Assembly: GCA_963854835.1 (NCBI GenBank)
Contig: OY978530.1
Location: forward strand, 24,337,937-24,401,936
Origin: Megamerina dolium
Taxonomy: Eukaryota > Arthropoda > Insecta > Diptera > Megamerinidae
DNA: 64,000 nt
Direction: 5' to 3'
Part shown: positions 1 to 10,577 of the stretch, one piece after another
Layout: every line of letters starts with the position of its first letter
Position numbering within the stretch: the stretch's first letter is position 1
Position numbers and translations under genes: made by a program
Notes under the pieces: model-generated
Told to the model about the DNA's origin: nothing
The model's input: only the letters and a program-made list of their open reading frames with translations
Database searches by the model: none

Positions 1-1763
1 AAATTTTCCAGCCACCAACAAGACAACGTCATCGGCATAAGCAATCACTCCACACCCCTTCCTCTCTATTTCCCGTAGTAGTTCGTTAACTACCAAGTTC
101 CATAGAACAGGGGAGAGTACGCCACCTTGCGGTGTTCCTCTTCTTACACGTTTAGTGATGGTAGATCCACCCAGCTCGGATGTAATGAGTCTATCTTTCA
201 ATAGCCGTTCTATCCATCTGCTGAGTGTTACTTCCACCCCGAGTCGTGCAAGAACCTCCATGATTGCCCTGGGTCGAACATTGTTGAAAGCACCTTCAAT
301 ATCCGTAAATGCCGCTAATACAAATTCTTTATTATGAAGAGATTTTTCCACAGTTGAAACTAGCGCATGCAGCGCTGTCGCCATGGAAGAATCAGTTTGG
401 CTATCTGTTGTAGCTGTGCTGGAATTATTCTGTCAGGTCCAGGGGATTTGTAGGGCTTGAACGTGTTCATCGCCCAAGTAATTTTCTCCGATGCAACTAT
501 TGAATAGTCTAGCGGCAATGGCTTGTGATCAAGCGGGGTTTCAGTTTCGGATGGATCGTTTGGGAAATGTGCATTTACTAACATTTGCAGCATTTCAGTA
601 GAGGTTGTGGTCCACGTTCCATCTGGTTTGACCAGAACACTTGGAGTATGGGGTAATTTAGATAGGATTCTCCTAAGTCTGGAAGCCTCAGAAGCGTTTT
701 CTATATCCCTACAGAAGCTCTTCCAGGCTTCCCTTTGGCATTTCCTGAGGTTGTATTTATAAGTTCTGAGGGCCGATTTATAACCCGGCAAATCTGACTC
801 TAGGTCAGAGCTTTTTGCATAATTGAAGAGCTTGCGACAGTCTTTTCTCAAACTGTCGAGCTCACGGTCCCACCATGGAGGTTTACTTTTCCCCCATTTC
901 TTTCGAATCGGACAGGACAACTTGAATGCCTTGTTGAGAGTTTTTGTGAGGCAGCAGACTGTGGCGTCTATCTGGTTTATGTTAGTTATAGACGAAGGGG
1001 CTACGGGTAGATTAGAACTAACTGACTCCCTGAAGGGTGACCAGTTTGTCTTTTTTGGGTTTCTAAAGACCACTGGAGTAGGCGGTTTAAAATCTATGGC
1101 AAACTGTATGTATCTGTGATCAGAAAAGGGGTGCTGATCCAATACTCTCCAGTTTTTTATATGATCTACAATGCCTTCGGTGGCAAGAGTTAAATCTAGA
1201 ACTTCCTGCCTATTTTTTGTTATGAAAGTTGGGGTCTCACCCCTGTTACACACTAGAAGGTTGGTTGTAAGGATATAATTAAACAGTGACTCACCTCTGT
1301 CGTTAATATCTCTGCTACCCCAGATCGTATGGTGCGCGTTGGCGTCGCATCCTATTATGAGTCCAGCCCTGGACTTTTGGGCATCTTCTACCAGATGTTT
1401 GAGATTGCTTGGTGGTGGTAGTTCCAGGTGGTCGTGCGCGAGGTAGGCTGAAGCGAACCAGCAGCACATACCTATATTCTCTGCGCATACCACCGTCGTA
1501 TCTAAATTGCTGTAATTACAGAGTGAAAGAAAGGTTATTGATTTTCTCAGAAGTATGCAGGCCCTAGGTCTACCTGTATTACGCTTGTATACTAAGTTAT
1601 ATCCAGATGTCCTTAGTCCACAAACCATGTTGCCAACTGTCCACGGCTCTTGGACCAGAACGATGTCTTCTCCGTCGGCTTCCAGACGAAGGATTAGAGC
1701 GGCTGAGGCTGCCTTAGACTTGTGCAGGTTTATCTGAAGGCAATGAAGTATCCCCGCTATCAT
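1..1763 (-). pseudogene. LOA-type ORF2, unit 1: APE endonuclease plus partial reverse transcriptase
   Basis: The 467-residue frame at 360-1763 starts with an APE-type endonuclease: QINLHKS near residue 10, VQEPW near 38, CDANAHH near 139 and SDHRY near 214. A basic PPWWDRE linker follows, then the start of the RT (TFKPYKSPGPD). About 80 residues of RT fingers are missing after LILPW, and the junction shifts the frame. The RT palm resumes at 384 in another frame with FTDIEGAFNN and RGTPQGGVLSP. Only this unit reaches an intact YADD box (minus strand of about 20-45) before the window edge cuts it. The protein would nick DNA and prime reverse transcription of its own RNA, but the missing fingers make it non-functional here. 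ORF1 lies upstream with a 130-bp gap. Confidence 0.85.
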
Positions 1764-1893
1764 TGGTCACTTTCGCTTCCACAATAGTGACGTTGACTTC
1801 ATCGTCTCCAGAGTCCAGCAACTCATCCTCCAGTAAAATCCGATTCACATACCCTGCAGCATCGGATTCTGAGGAGAACGAGTCGCGCGAGTC

Positions 1894-2877
1894 CTACCGC
1901 ACAAGCATTCTTGAACTGGTTGGGAGCGCCTCTTCCGTATCCATCCGTTTTGCCACAGACTGATCGCCTGCATGTGTTTCTAGGTCGTCCTTCCGATATA
2001 CACGTAGGTTGATCCTCGAAAAACAGTAGTTTATGTACCCACCGGATTTCGCCAGGGGTACCAGGGACTCTTGATTAACGATTATGGTCGCTCTACGGTA
2101 CGTTCCTTTCTTCTCCTCATCCAACTTGGCTATTCGCCAGTTGTGTGTTGGGAGGCTAGGATTACACATTTTGATATTTTTAATAATGATGGCCGGATCA
2201 CTAGGTTCCGCTGGGATCCAGGCAGAGGTGCGCGGTCTACTCGGGATAGCGTCTCTCTCTATCACCCCAAGGCGCGCACCCGGCCATACTTCTCCAGCTC
2301 TGGTGATCGCTATTCTGTACAGGTCAAGGGTACGTTGATCGGCACAGACAACAAGCTTGATGTTGCCTTGATGCCATCCAGCTTCACGTATAATAGGCGG
2401 AGGGCCGGGATGCTCTTCCATTAAAGGATTGAAGATTTCTGCTAGCTTGCACTCTAACAGTCTCCAATTCGATGAGGCGATGAAGCCATCAGCGTCATTC
2501 CTGTCGACCACCGCCATTACCAAGTCTCCTTGAAGGATTTCGCTAAAGGAGTAACCCACATTACCGCGGGCTCTTTTAGCAACTGGTTTGGCAGTGTCTT
2601 CAGATGACCGCTGGCGCTTGATGTTGCTGCGATTAGTTATTTCAGTCACCCATACCAGTGAGGCCTTCTGTTTATCAGATCTCTCATTCTCTGGTATGGC
2701 ACTTATTCTTTCTAAGATTCTCTTCGCAGTGCGACGGTCCTTGTGGTTGGGTGCAGCCGCAATCATCGGTCTGGTAACCGATGTCCTGCTCTCGGGAGAA
2801 TCTCTAGCATGGCTAGGCCCTGGTCTGTTGTGTTTTGTTTTTATTATTTTGTCTTTTTCTTTCCATATATATCCCAC
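1894..2877 (-). pseudogene. LOA-type ORF1 (DUF4780-like RNA-binding protein), unit 1, N-terminus altered
   Basis: This frame of 327 residues matches the 354-residue ORF1 of the other units except at the N-terminus. A 38-bp deletion near 2828 removes the KSGEAAKAVED segment and shifts the frame, so only a substitute start (MGYIWKEKDK) precedes RPGPSHARD. The body holds a basic stretch (NIKRQRSS...KPVAKRARG) and then a DUF4780-type domain with IASSNWRLLECKL, EAGWHQGNIKLV, RTSAWIP and HNWRIAKLDEE. In this LINE group ORF1 is thought to bind element RNA. The frame closes with a UAG shared by all units. An in-frame acidic stretch of 59 more codons follows (to 1714). Confidence 0.8.
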
Positions 2878-4323
2878 GAGTATCGGAGAAGGGAAGGTCC
2901 ATCTGTGCAGAGATCCGCATACACAGATAAGGCTACATAATACGGAGGGCGCCAGGTATCCGTATACTCCGTTTGCGGCTGAGCTATTTTTTAACCTGGG
3001 CCACCAGCCAGGCTGATTCTCGGCACGGGTCGTATGACACCTTAATCCGGCCCAGGGGGAGGGGAAAGTAGGTGGGAGGTGGGATTGGGAAAAAAAGGGG
3101 GTGCAGGAACCTCTATCCTATGGAAGGCTCTCAAGCTCGAATGCCCATCCGAGCCTACAAAACAATCCTTAGCTAACCGCCCCAAGGCGGTCATTACCAG
3201 CTGGCACCCACGGGGAGGGTTTGGATGAGGATTTTTGCCGGCCTTGATTGCAATTTGCAACCTCGAATCTTTTGTCAGAAAGCCATCCTTACATCCTGTA
3301 ATAGTAACAACATTTAACAGAAAAGAATGATAATGGAGCCAAATATGTTGGCGCAAAAGTGCTGCTGCCAGATGGTTATTCTTATAAAAAATTAATAATA
3401 CTTGTCACAATTTGTACAATAATTTTGTGTTATTGTGTTGTGGAGAATTATCTTTAAAAAAAAACTAGTTTGAAAATAAGAAAAGCCTATAAAAATGCCA
3501 CAATGCTAAATCTAACCTAAATTTCGAAGCTAAATGACAAAAACAATAGCCTCAAAAGGACTAAACTGGCAAAACTGCTCACGCAAGGTGAGTCTTCTTC
3601 TTTCTCTTCGTCTTGTATTCAAAGGATTTCAGCCGCGTCATTAACTTTTCTTGCGTACAGTTCCTTTAAACGTTCATGGGTGAATGCGATAGTACACTTT
3701 TTACCACATTTCGCAATTTTTCTTCCTCACAATTTTTTATTTTCTATTTTACAACCTTCTATTTTTCTACATCACTATAATCTCTTATTTTTTCTCACTT
3801 TTTTCTTCAAGACCCACCTCTTTTATTTTCTTTCTGAGACTCGTCCTCATAGGAGGCACACTTTTAATTGCGCAAACCATCCTTGGGGTCTTACCTCTGA
3901 AATAACCAAATACAACTCTTTTCTATTATACTTTTTATTTTCTCATTTATTGTTATTATTATTATTATTATTAGAGACAAAGATGGACTACGACCAAATA
4001 AGATCTATTGTGCATGGCCTTTTGTTTTTAACCCGTAAGTTTTAGGCTTTTGATGAATTTAATTACTGTCTGAGGTTTATTGTTCCATGATTTGTATGGA
4101 GGCATGACAATAGCACTTGGTAAAGTCTTTGGCTAACAAATGATGTACATTCGCAGAGAATACGCTCTGAACTTTTAGTGTCCATTTCACAAAATCTATA
4201 GACATCAGTGTACTAGAAGCCTATCTTGGATAGGTGATACCCCAGGCTACAATAGACTGTGAAGTAGCCAGTTAGAGTTCGTAAGTCTCTTCGACATTTC
4301 CTTAGATGGGATGAGGAATGACT
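2878..4323 (-). mobile_element. LINE 5' leader, (TAA)n end of the preceding copy and ORF2 C-terminal tail, unit 1
   Basis: On the minus strand the segment 4323-4085 encodes a decayed ORF2 tail: LRTLTGYF, then YRFCEMD...ERILCECTSF, recalling the Cys/His cluster that ends LOA-type ORF2, with an in-frame stop. A 3' region follows, ending at a seven-triplet TAA repeat (3953-3973), probably the 3' tail of one copy. From there down to 2878 is leader DNA of the next copy, with a GC-rich part (2950-3200) whose words recur in the second LOA copy near 46790-47090. A 104-codon frame at 3042-3356 and a plus-strand frame at 3680-4045 repeat in every unit but show no protein-like features. Confidence 0.6.
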
Positions 4324-4354
4324 GGCGCTGTTGAGCTACTAGCTCAACAGCGCC
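4324..4354. repeat. 31-bp perfect palindrome at the unit 1/unit 2 junction
   Basis: Two 15-base arms (GGCGCTGTTGAGCTA and its reverse complement) flank a single central C. On the minus strand it sits exactly where the RT reading (...IAYA) stops and the ORF2 tail of the neighbour begins. The right-hand edge of the array carries only the original plus-strand arm followed by unrelated sequence, so the second arm was added when the junction formed. Confidence 0.95.
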
Positions 4355-6090
4355 ATAATACGCATAAGCAATCACTCCACACCCCTTCCTCTCTATTTCC
4401 CGTAGTAGTTCGTTAACTACCAAGTTCCATAGAACAGGGGAGAGTACGCCACCTTGCGGTGTTCCTCTTCTTACACGTTTAGTGATGGTAGATCCACCCA
4501 GCTCGGATGTAATGAGTCTATCTTTCAATAGCCGTTCTATCCATCTGCTGAGTGTTACTTCCACCCCGAGTCGTGCAAGAACCTCCATGATTGCCCTGGG
4601 TCGAACATTGTTGAAAGCACCTTCAATATCCGTAAATGCCGCTAATACAAATTCTTTATTATGAAGAGATTTTTCCACAGTTGAAACTAGCGCATGCAGC
4701 GCTGTCGCCATGGAAGAATCAGTTTGGCTATCTGTTGTAGCTGTGCTGGAATTATTCTGTCAGGTCCAGGGGATTTGTAGGGCTTGAACGTGTTCATCGC
4801 CCAAGTAATTTTCTCCGATGCAACTATTGAATAGTCTAGCGGCAATGGCTTGTGATCAAGCGGGGTTTCAGTTTCGGATGGATCGTTTGGGAAATGTGCA
4901 TTTACTAACATTTGCAGCATTTCAGTAGAGGTTGTGGTCCACGTTCCATCTGGTTTGACCAGAACACTTGGAGTATGGGGTAATTTAGATAGGATTCTCC
5001 TAAGTCTGGAAGCCTCAGAAGCGTTTTCTATATCCCTACAGAAGCTCTTCCAGGCTTCCCTTTGGCATTTCCTGAGGTTGTATTTATAAGTTCTGAGGGC
5101 CGATTTATAACCCGGCAAATCTGACTCTAGGTCAGAGCTTTTTGCATAATTGAAGAGCTTGCGACAGTCTTTTCTCAAACTGTCGAGCTCACGGTCCCAC
5201 CATGGAGGTTTACTTTTCCCCCATTTCTTTCGAATCGGACAGGACAACTTGAATGCCTTGTTGAGAGTTTTTGTGAGGCAGCAGACTGTGGCGTCTATCT
5301 GGTTTATGTTAGTTATAGACGAAGGGGCTACGGGTAGATTAGAACTAACTGACTCCCTGAAGGGTGACCAGTTTGTCTTTTTTGGGTTTCTAAAGACCAC
5401 TGGAGTAGGCGGTTTAAAATCTATGGCAAACTGTATGTATCTGTGATCAGAAAAGGGGTGCTGATCCAATACTCTCCAGTTTTTTATATGATCTACAATG
5501 CCTTCGGTGGCAAGAGTTAAATCTAGAACTTCCTGCCTATTTTTTGTTATGAAAGTTGGGGTCTCACCCCTGTTACACACTAGAAGGTTGGTTGTAAGGA
5601 TATAATTAAACAGTGACTCACCTCTGTCGTTAATATCTCTGCTACCCCAGATCGTATGGTGCGCGTTGGCGTCGCATCCTATTATGAGTCCAGCCCTGGA
5701 CTTTTGGGCATCTTCTACCAGATGTTTGAGATTGCTTGGTGGTGGTAGTTCCAGGTGGTCGTGCGCGAGGTAGGCTGAAGCGAACCAGCAGCACATACCT
5801 ATATTCTCTGCGCATACCACCGTCGTATCTAAATTGCTGTAATTACAGAGTGAAAGAAAGGTTATTGATTTTCTCAGAAGTATGCAGGCCCTAGGTCTAC
5901 CTGTATTACGCTTGTATACTAAGTTATATCCAGATGTCCTTAGTCCACAAACCATGTTGCCAACTGTCCACGGCTCTTGGACCAGAACGATGTCTTCTCC
6001 GTCGGCTTCCAGACGAAGGATTAGAGCGGCTGAGGCTGCCTTAGACTTGTGCAGGTTTATCTGAAGGCAATGAAGTATCCCCGCTATCAT
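4355..6090 (-). pseudogene. LOA-type ORF2, unit 2: endonuclease plus RT ending at the palindrome
   Basis: The 467-residue endonuclease frame (4687-6090) is the same as in unit 1. The RT palm restarts at 4711 in another frame after the shared fingers deletion. It then runs ...VIAYA and is broken exactly at the catalytic YADD box: the palindrome substitutes YYGAVELVAQQ and an out-of-frame tail ending at 4247. Both aspartates of the active-site box are therefore lost. Confidence 0.85.
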
Positions 6091-6220
6091 TGGTCACTTT
6101 CGCTTCCACAATAGTGACGTTGACTTCATCGTCTCCAGAGTCCAGCAACTCATCCTCCAGTAAAATCCGATTCACATACCCTGCAGCATCGGATTCTGAG
6201 GAGAACGAGTCGCGCGAGTC

Positions 6221-7285
6221 CTACCGCACAAGCATTCTTGAACTGGTTGGGAGCGCCTCTTCCGTATCCATCCGTTTTGCCACAGACTGATCGCCTGCAT
6301 GTGTTTCTAGGTCGTCCTTCCGATATACACGTAGGTTGATCCTCGAAAAACAGTAGTTTATGTACCCACCGGATTTCGCCAGGGGTACCAGGGACTCTTG
6401 ATTAACGATTATGGTCGCTCTACGGTACGTTCCTTTCTTCTCCTCATCCAACTTGGCTATTCGCCAGTTGTGTGTTGGGAGGCTAGGATTACACATTTTG
6501 ATATTTTTAATAATGATGGCCGGATCACTAGGTTCCGCTGGGATCCAGGCAGAGGTGCGCGGTCTACTCGGGATAGCGTCTCTCTCTATCACCCCAAGGC
6601 GCGCACCCGGCCATACTTCTCCAGCTCTGGTGATCGCTATTCTGTACAGGTCAAGGGTACGTTGATCGGCACAGGCAACAAGCTTGATGTTGCCTTGATG
6701 CCATCCAGCTTCACGTATAATAGGCGGAGGGCCGGGATGCTCTTCCATTAAAGGATTGAAGATTTCTGCTAGCTTGCACTCTAACAGTCTCCAATTCGAT
6801 GAGGCGATGAAGCCATCAGCGTCATTCCTGTCGACCACCGCCATTACCAAGTCTCCTTGAAGGATTTCGCTAAAGGAGTAACCCACATTACCGCGGGCTC
6901 TTTTAGCAACTGGTTTGGCAGTGTCTTCAGATGACCGCTGGCGCTTGATGTTGCTGCGATTAGTTATTTCAGTCACCCATACCAGTGAGGCCTTCTGTTT
7001 ATCAGATCTCTCATTCTCTGGTATGGCACTTATTCTTTCTAAGATTCTCTTCGCAGTGCGACGGTCCTTGTGGTTGGGTGCAGCCGCAATCATCGGTCTG
7101 GTAACCGATGTCCTGCTCTCGGGAGAATCTCTAGCATGGCTAGGCCCTGGTCTGTCCTCCACGGCTTTCGCTGCCTCTCCCGATTTTAATTCCTGTGTTT
7201 TGTTTTTATTATTTTGTCTTTTTCTTTCCATATATATCCCACGAGTATCGGAGAAGGGATGGTCCATCTGTGCAGAGATCCGCAT
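6221..7285 (-). CDS. LOA-type ORF1 (DUF4780-like), unit 2
   Basis: This is a full 354-residue frame. The first methionine gives MRISAQMDHPFSD; an internal start at MERKRQNNK is also plausible. It has a low-complexity basic N-terminus, a nuclear-signal-like KPVAKRARG, and a DUF4780-type domain over about residues 150-330 (YSFSEILQGDLVMAVV, GWHQGNIKLVACAD, RINLRVYRKDD). The expected role is nucleic-acid binding in the retrotransposition particle (family inference). It ends at UAG, with an acidic in-frame extension beyond. ORF2 starts 130 bp downstream. Unit 2 alone has His at residue 9 instead of Leu (base near 7260). Confidence 0.8.
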   Translation of the reverse strand: MRISAQMDHPFSDTRGIYMERKRQNNKNKTQELKSGEAAKAVEDRPGPSHARDSPESRTSVTRPMIAAAPNHKDRRTAKRILERISAIPENERSDKQKASLVWVTEITNRSNIKRQRSSEDTAKPVAKRARGNVGYSFSEILQGDLVMAVVDRNDADGFIASSNWRLLECKLAEIFNPLMEEHPGPPPIIREAGWHQGNIKLVACADQRTLDLYRIAITRAGEVWPGARLGVIERDAIPSRPRTSAWIPAEPSDPAIIIKNIKMCNPSLPTHNWRIAKLDEEKKGTYRRATIIVNQESLVPLAKSGGYINYCFSRINLRVYRKDDLETHAGDQSVAKRMDTEEALPTSSRMLVR

Positions 7286-8688
7286 ACACAGATAAGGCTA
7301 CATAATACGGAGGGCGCCAGGTATCCGTATACTCCGTTTGCGGCTGAGCTATTTTTTAACCTGGGCCACCAGCCAGGCTGATTCTCGGCACGGGTCGTAT
7401 GACACCTTAATCCGGCCCAGGGGGAGGGGAAAGTAGGTGGGAGGTGGGATTGGGAAAAAAAGGGGGTGCAGGAACCTCTATCCTATGGAAGGCTCTCAAG
7501 CTCGAATGCCCATCCGAGCCTACAAAACAATCCTTAGCTAACCGCCCCAAGGCGGTCATTACCAGCTGGCACCCACGGGGAGGGTTTGGATGAGGATTTT
7601 TGCCGGCCTTGATTGCAATTTGCAACCTCGAATCTTTTGTCAGAAAGCCATCCTTACATCCTGTAATAGTAACAACATTTAACAGAAAAGAATGATAATG
7701 GAGCCAAATATGTTGGCGCAAAAGTGCTGCTGCCAGATGGTTATTCTTATAAAAAATTAATAATACTTGTCACAATTTGTACAATAATTTTGTGTTATTG
7801 TGTTGTGGAGAATTATCTTTAAAAAAAAACTAGTTTGAAAATAAGAAAAGCCTATAAAAATGCCACAATGCTAAATCTAACCTAAATTTCGAAGCTAAAT
7901 GACAAAAACAATAGCCTCAAAAGGACTAAACTGGCAAAACTGCTCACGCAAGGTGAGTCTTCTTCTTTCTCTTCGTCTTGTATTCAAAGGATTTCAGCCG
8001 CGTCATTAACTTTTCTTGCGTACAGTTCCTTTAAACGTTCATGGGTGAATGCGATAGTACACTTTTTACCACATTTCGCAATTTTTCTTCCTCACAATTT
8101 TTTATTTTCTATTTTACAACCTTCTATTTTTCTACATCACTATAATCTCTTATTTTTTCTCACTTTTTTCTTCAAGACCCACCTCTTTTATTTTCTTTCT
8201 GAGACTCGTCCTCATAGGAGGCACACTTTTAATTGCGCAAACCATCCTTGGGGTCTTACCTCTGAAATAACCAAATACAACTCTTTTCTATTATACTTTT
8301 TATTTTCTCATTTATTGTTATTATTATTATTATTATTAGAGACAAAGATGGACTACGACCAAATAAGATCTATTGTGCATGGCCTTTTGTTTTTAACCCG
8401 TAAGTTTTAGGCTTTTGATGAATTTAATTACTGTCTGAGGTTTATTGTTCCATGATTTGTATGGAGGCATGACAATAGCACTTGGTAAAGTCTTTGGCTA
8501 ACAAATGATGTACATTCGCAGAGAATACGCTCTGAACTTTTAGTGTCCATTTCACAAAATCTATAGACATCAGTGTACTAGAAGCCTATCTTGGATAGGT
8601 GATACCCCAGGCTACAATAGACTGTGAAGTAGCCAGTTAGAGTTCGTAAGTCTCTTCGACATTTCCTTAGATGGGATGAGGAATGACT
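7286..8688 (-). mobile_element. LINE leader, (TAA)n end and ORF2 tail, unit 2
   Basis: The layout matches 2878-4323. The (TAA)7 end of the preceding copy is at 8318-8338 and the ORF2 tail is at about 8450-8688. Like unit 1, it carries the short AATAAT variant at about 7757, where units 3 and 4 have a different 21-base block. Confidence 0.6.
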
Positions 8689-10447
8689 GGCGCTGTTGAG
8701 CTACTAGCTCAACAGCGCCATAATACGCATAAGCAATCACTCCACACCCCTTCCTCTCTATTTCCCGTAGTAGTTCGTTAACTACCAAGTTCCATAGAAC
8801 AGGGGAGAGTACGCCACCTTGCGGTGTTCCTCTTCTTACACGTTTAGTGATGGTAGATCCACCCAGCTCGGATGTAATGAGTCTATCTTTCAATAGCCGT
8901 TCTATCCATCTGCTGAGTGTTACTTCCACCCCGAGTCGTGCAAGAACCTCCATGATTGCCCTGGGTCGAACATTGTTGAAAGCACCTTCAATATCCGTAA
9001 ATGCCGCTAATACAAATTCTTTATTATGAAGAGATTTTTGCACAGTTGAAACTAGCGCATGTCGCCATGGAAGAATCAGTTTGGCTATCTGTTGTAGCTG
9101 TGCTGGAATTATTCTGTCAGGTCCAGGGGATTTGTAGGGCTTGAACGTGTTCATCGCCCAAGTAATTTTCTCCGATGCAACTATTGAATAGTCTAGCGGC
9201 AATGGCTTGTGATCAAGCGGGGTTTCAGTTTCGGATGGATCGTTTGGGAAATGTGCATTTACTAACATTTGCAGCATTTCAGTAGAGGTTGTGGTCCACG
9301 TTCCATCTGGTTTGACCAGAACACTTGGAGTATGGGGTAATTTAGATAGGATTCTCCTAAGTCTGGAAGCCTCAGAAGCGTTTTCTATATCCCTACAGAA
9401 GCTCTTCCAGGCTTCCCTTTGGCATTTCCTGAGGTTGTATTTATAAGTTCTGAGGGCCGATTTATAACCCGGCAAATCTGACTCTAGGTCAGAGCTTTTT
9501 GCATAATTGAAGAGCTTGCGACAGTCTTTTCTCAAACTGTCGAGCTCACGGTCCCACCATGGAGGTTTACTTTTCCCCCATTTCTTTCGAATCGGACAGG
9601 ACAACTTGAATGCCTTGTTGAGAGTTTTTGTGAGGCAGCAGACTGTGGCGTCTATCTGGTTTATGTTAGTTATAGACGAAGGGGCTACGGGTAGATTAGA
9701 ACTAACTGACTCCCTGAAGGGTGACCAGTTTGTCTTTTTTGGGTTTCTAAAGACCACTGGAGTAGGCGGTTTAAAATCTATGGCAAACTGTATGTATCTG
9801 TGATCAGAAAAGGGGTGCTGATCCAATACTCTCCAGTTTTTTATATGATCTACAATGCCTTCGGTGGCAAGAGTTAAATCTAGAACTTCCTGCCTATTTT
9901 TTGTTATGAAAGTTGGGGTCTCACCCCTGTTACACACTAGAAGGTTGGTTGTAAGGATATAATTAAACAGTGACTCACCTCTGTCGTTAATATCTCTGCT
10001 ACCCCAGATCGTATGGTGCGCGTTGGCGTCGCATCCTATTATGAGTCCAGCCCTGGACTTTTGGGCATCTTCTACCAGATGTTTGAGATTGCTTGGTGGT
10101 GGTAGTTCCAGGTGGTCGTGCGCGAGGTAGGCTGAAGCGAACCAGCAGCACATACCTATATTCTCTGCGCATACCACCGTCGTATCTAAATTGCTGTAAT
10201 TACAGAGTGAAAGAAAGGTTATTGATTTTCTCAGAAGTATGCAGGCCCTAGGTCTACCTGTATTACGCTTGTATACTAAGTTATATCCAGATGTCCTTAG
10301 TCCACAAACCATGTTGCCAACTGTCCACGGCTCTTGGACCAGAACGATGTCTTCTCCGTCGGCTTCCAGACGAAGGATTAGAGCGGCTGAGGCTGCCTTA
10401 GACTTGTGCAGGTTTATCTGAAGGCAATGAAGTATCCCCGCTATCAT
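8612..10447 (-). pseudogene. LOA-type ORF2, unit 3: endonuclease and partial RT fused in one 611-residue frame
   Basis: This copy lacks 8 bases found in the other units at the RT deletion scar (near 9060). The loss brings the endonuclease half and the RT palm half into one frame (...LILPWRHALVSTVQKS...). The result is an unbroken 611-residue frame with the endonuclease motifs, PPWWDRE linker, FTDIEGAFNN and RGTPQGGVLSP. It still lacks the RT fingers and ends at the palindrome instead of YADD, so polymerase activity is not expected. The endonuclease domain could be intact. The last 36 residues come from the palindrome and the out-of-frame tail. Confidence 0.85.
8689..8719. repeat. 31-bp perfect palindrome at the unit 2/unit 3 junction
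   Basis: The sequence is identical to the palindrome at 4324, which shows that the two junctions are copies of one event and not independent breaks. Confidence 0.95.
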
Positions 10448-10577
10448 TGGTCACTTTCGCTTCCACAATAGTGACGTTGACTTCATCGTCTCCAGAGTCC
10501 AGCAACTCATCCTCCAGTAAAATCCGATTCACATACCCTGCAGCATCGGATTCTGAGGAGAACGAGTCGCGCGAGTC

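Noticed and set aside
3042..3356. 104-codon minus-strand frame repeated in each array unit
   Set aside because: Lies in GC-rich leader DNA with Pro-rich low-complexity content and no domain; repeated only because the unit is repeated.
3680..4045. 121-codon plus-strand frame repeated in each unit
   Set aside because: Composition follows T-rich DNA and the ATT triplet repeat (Leu run); antisense to the LINE.
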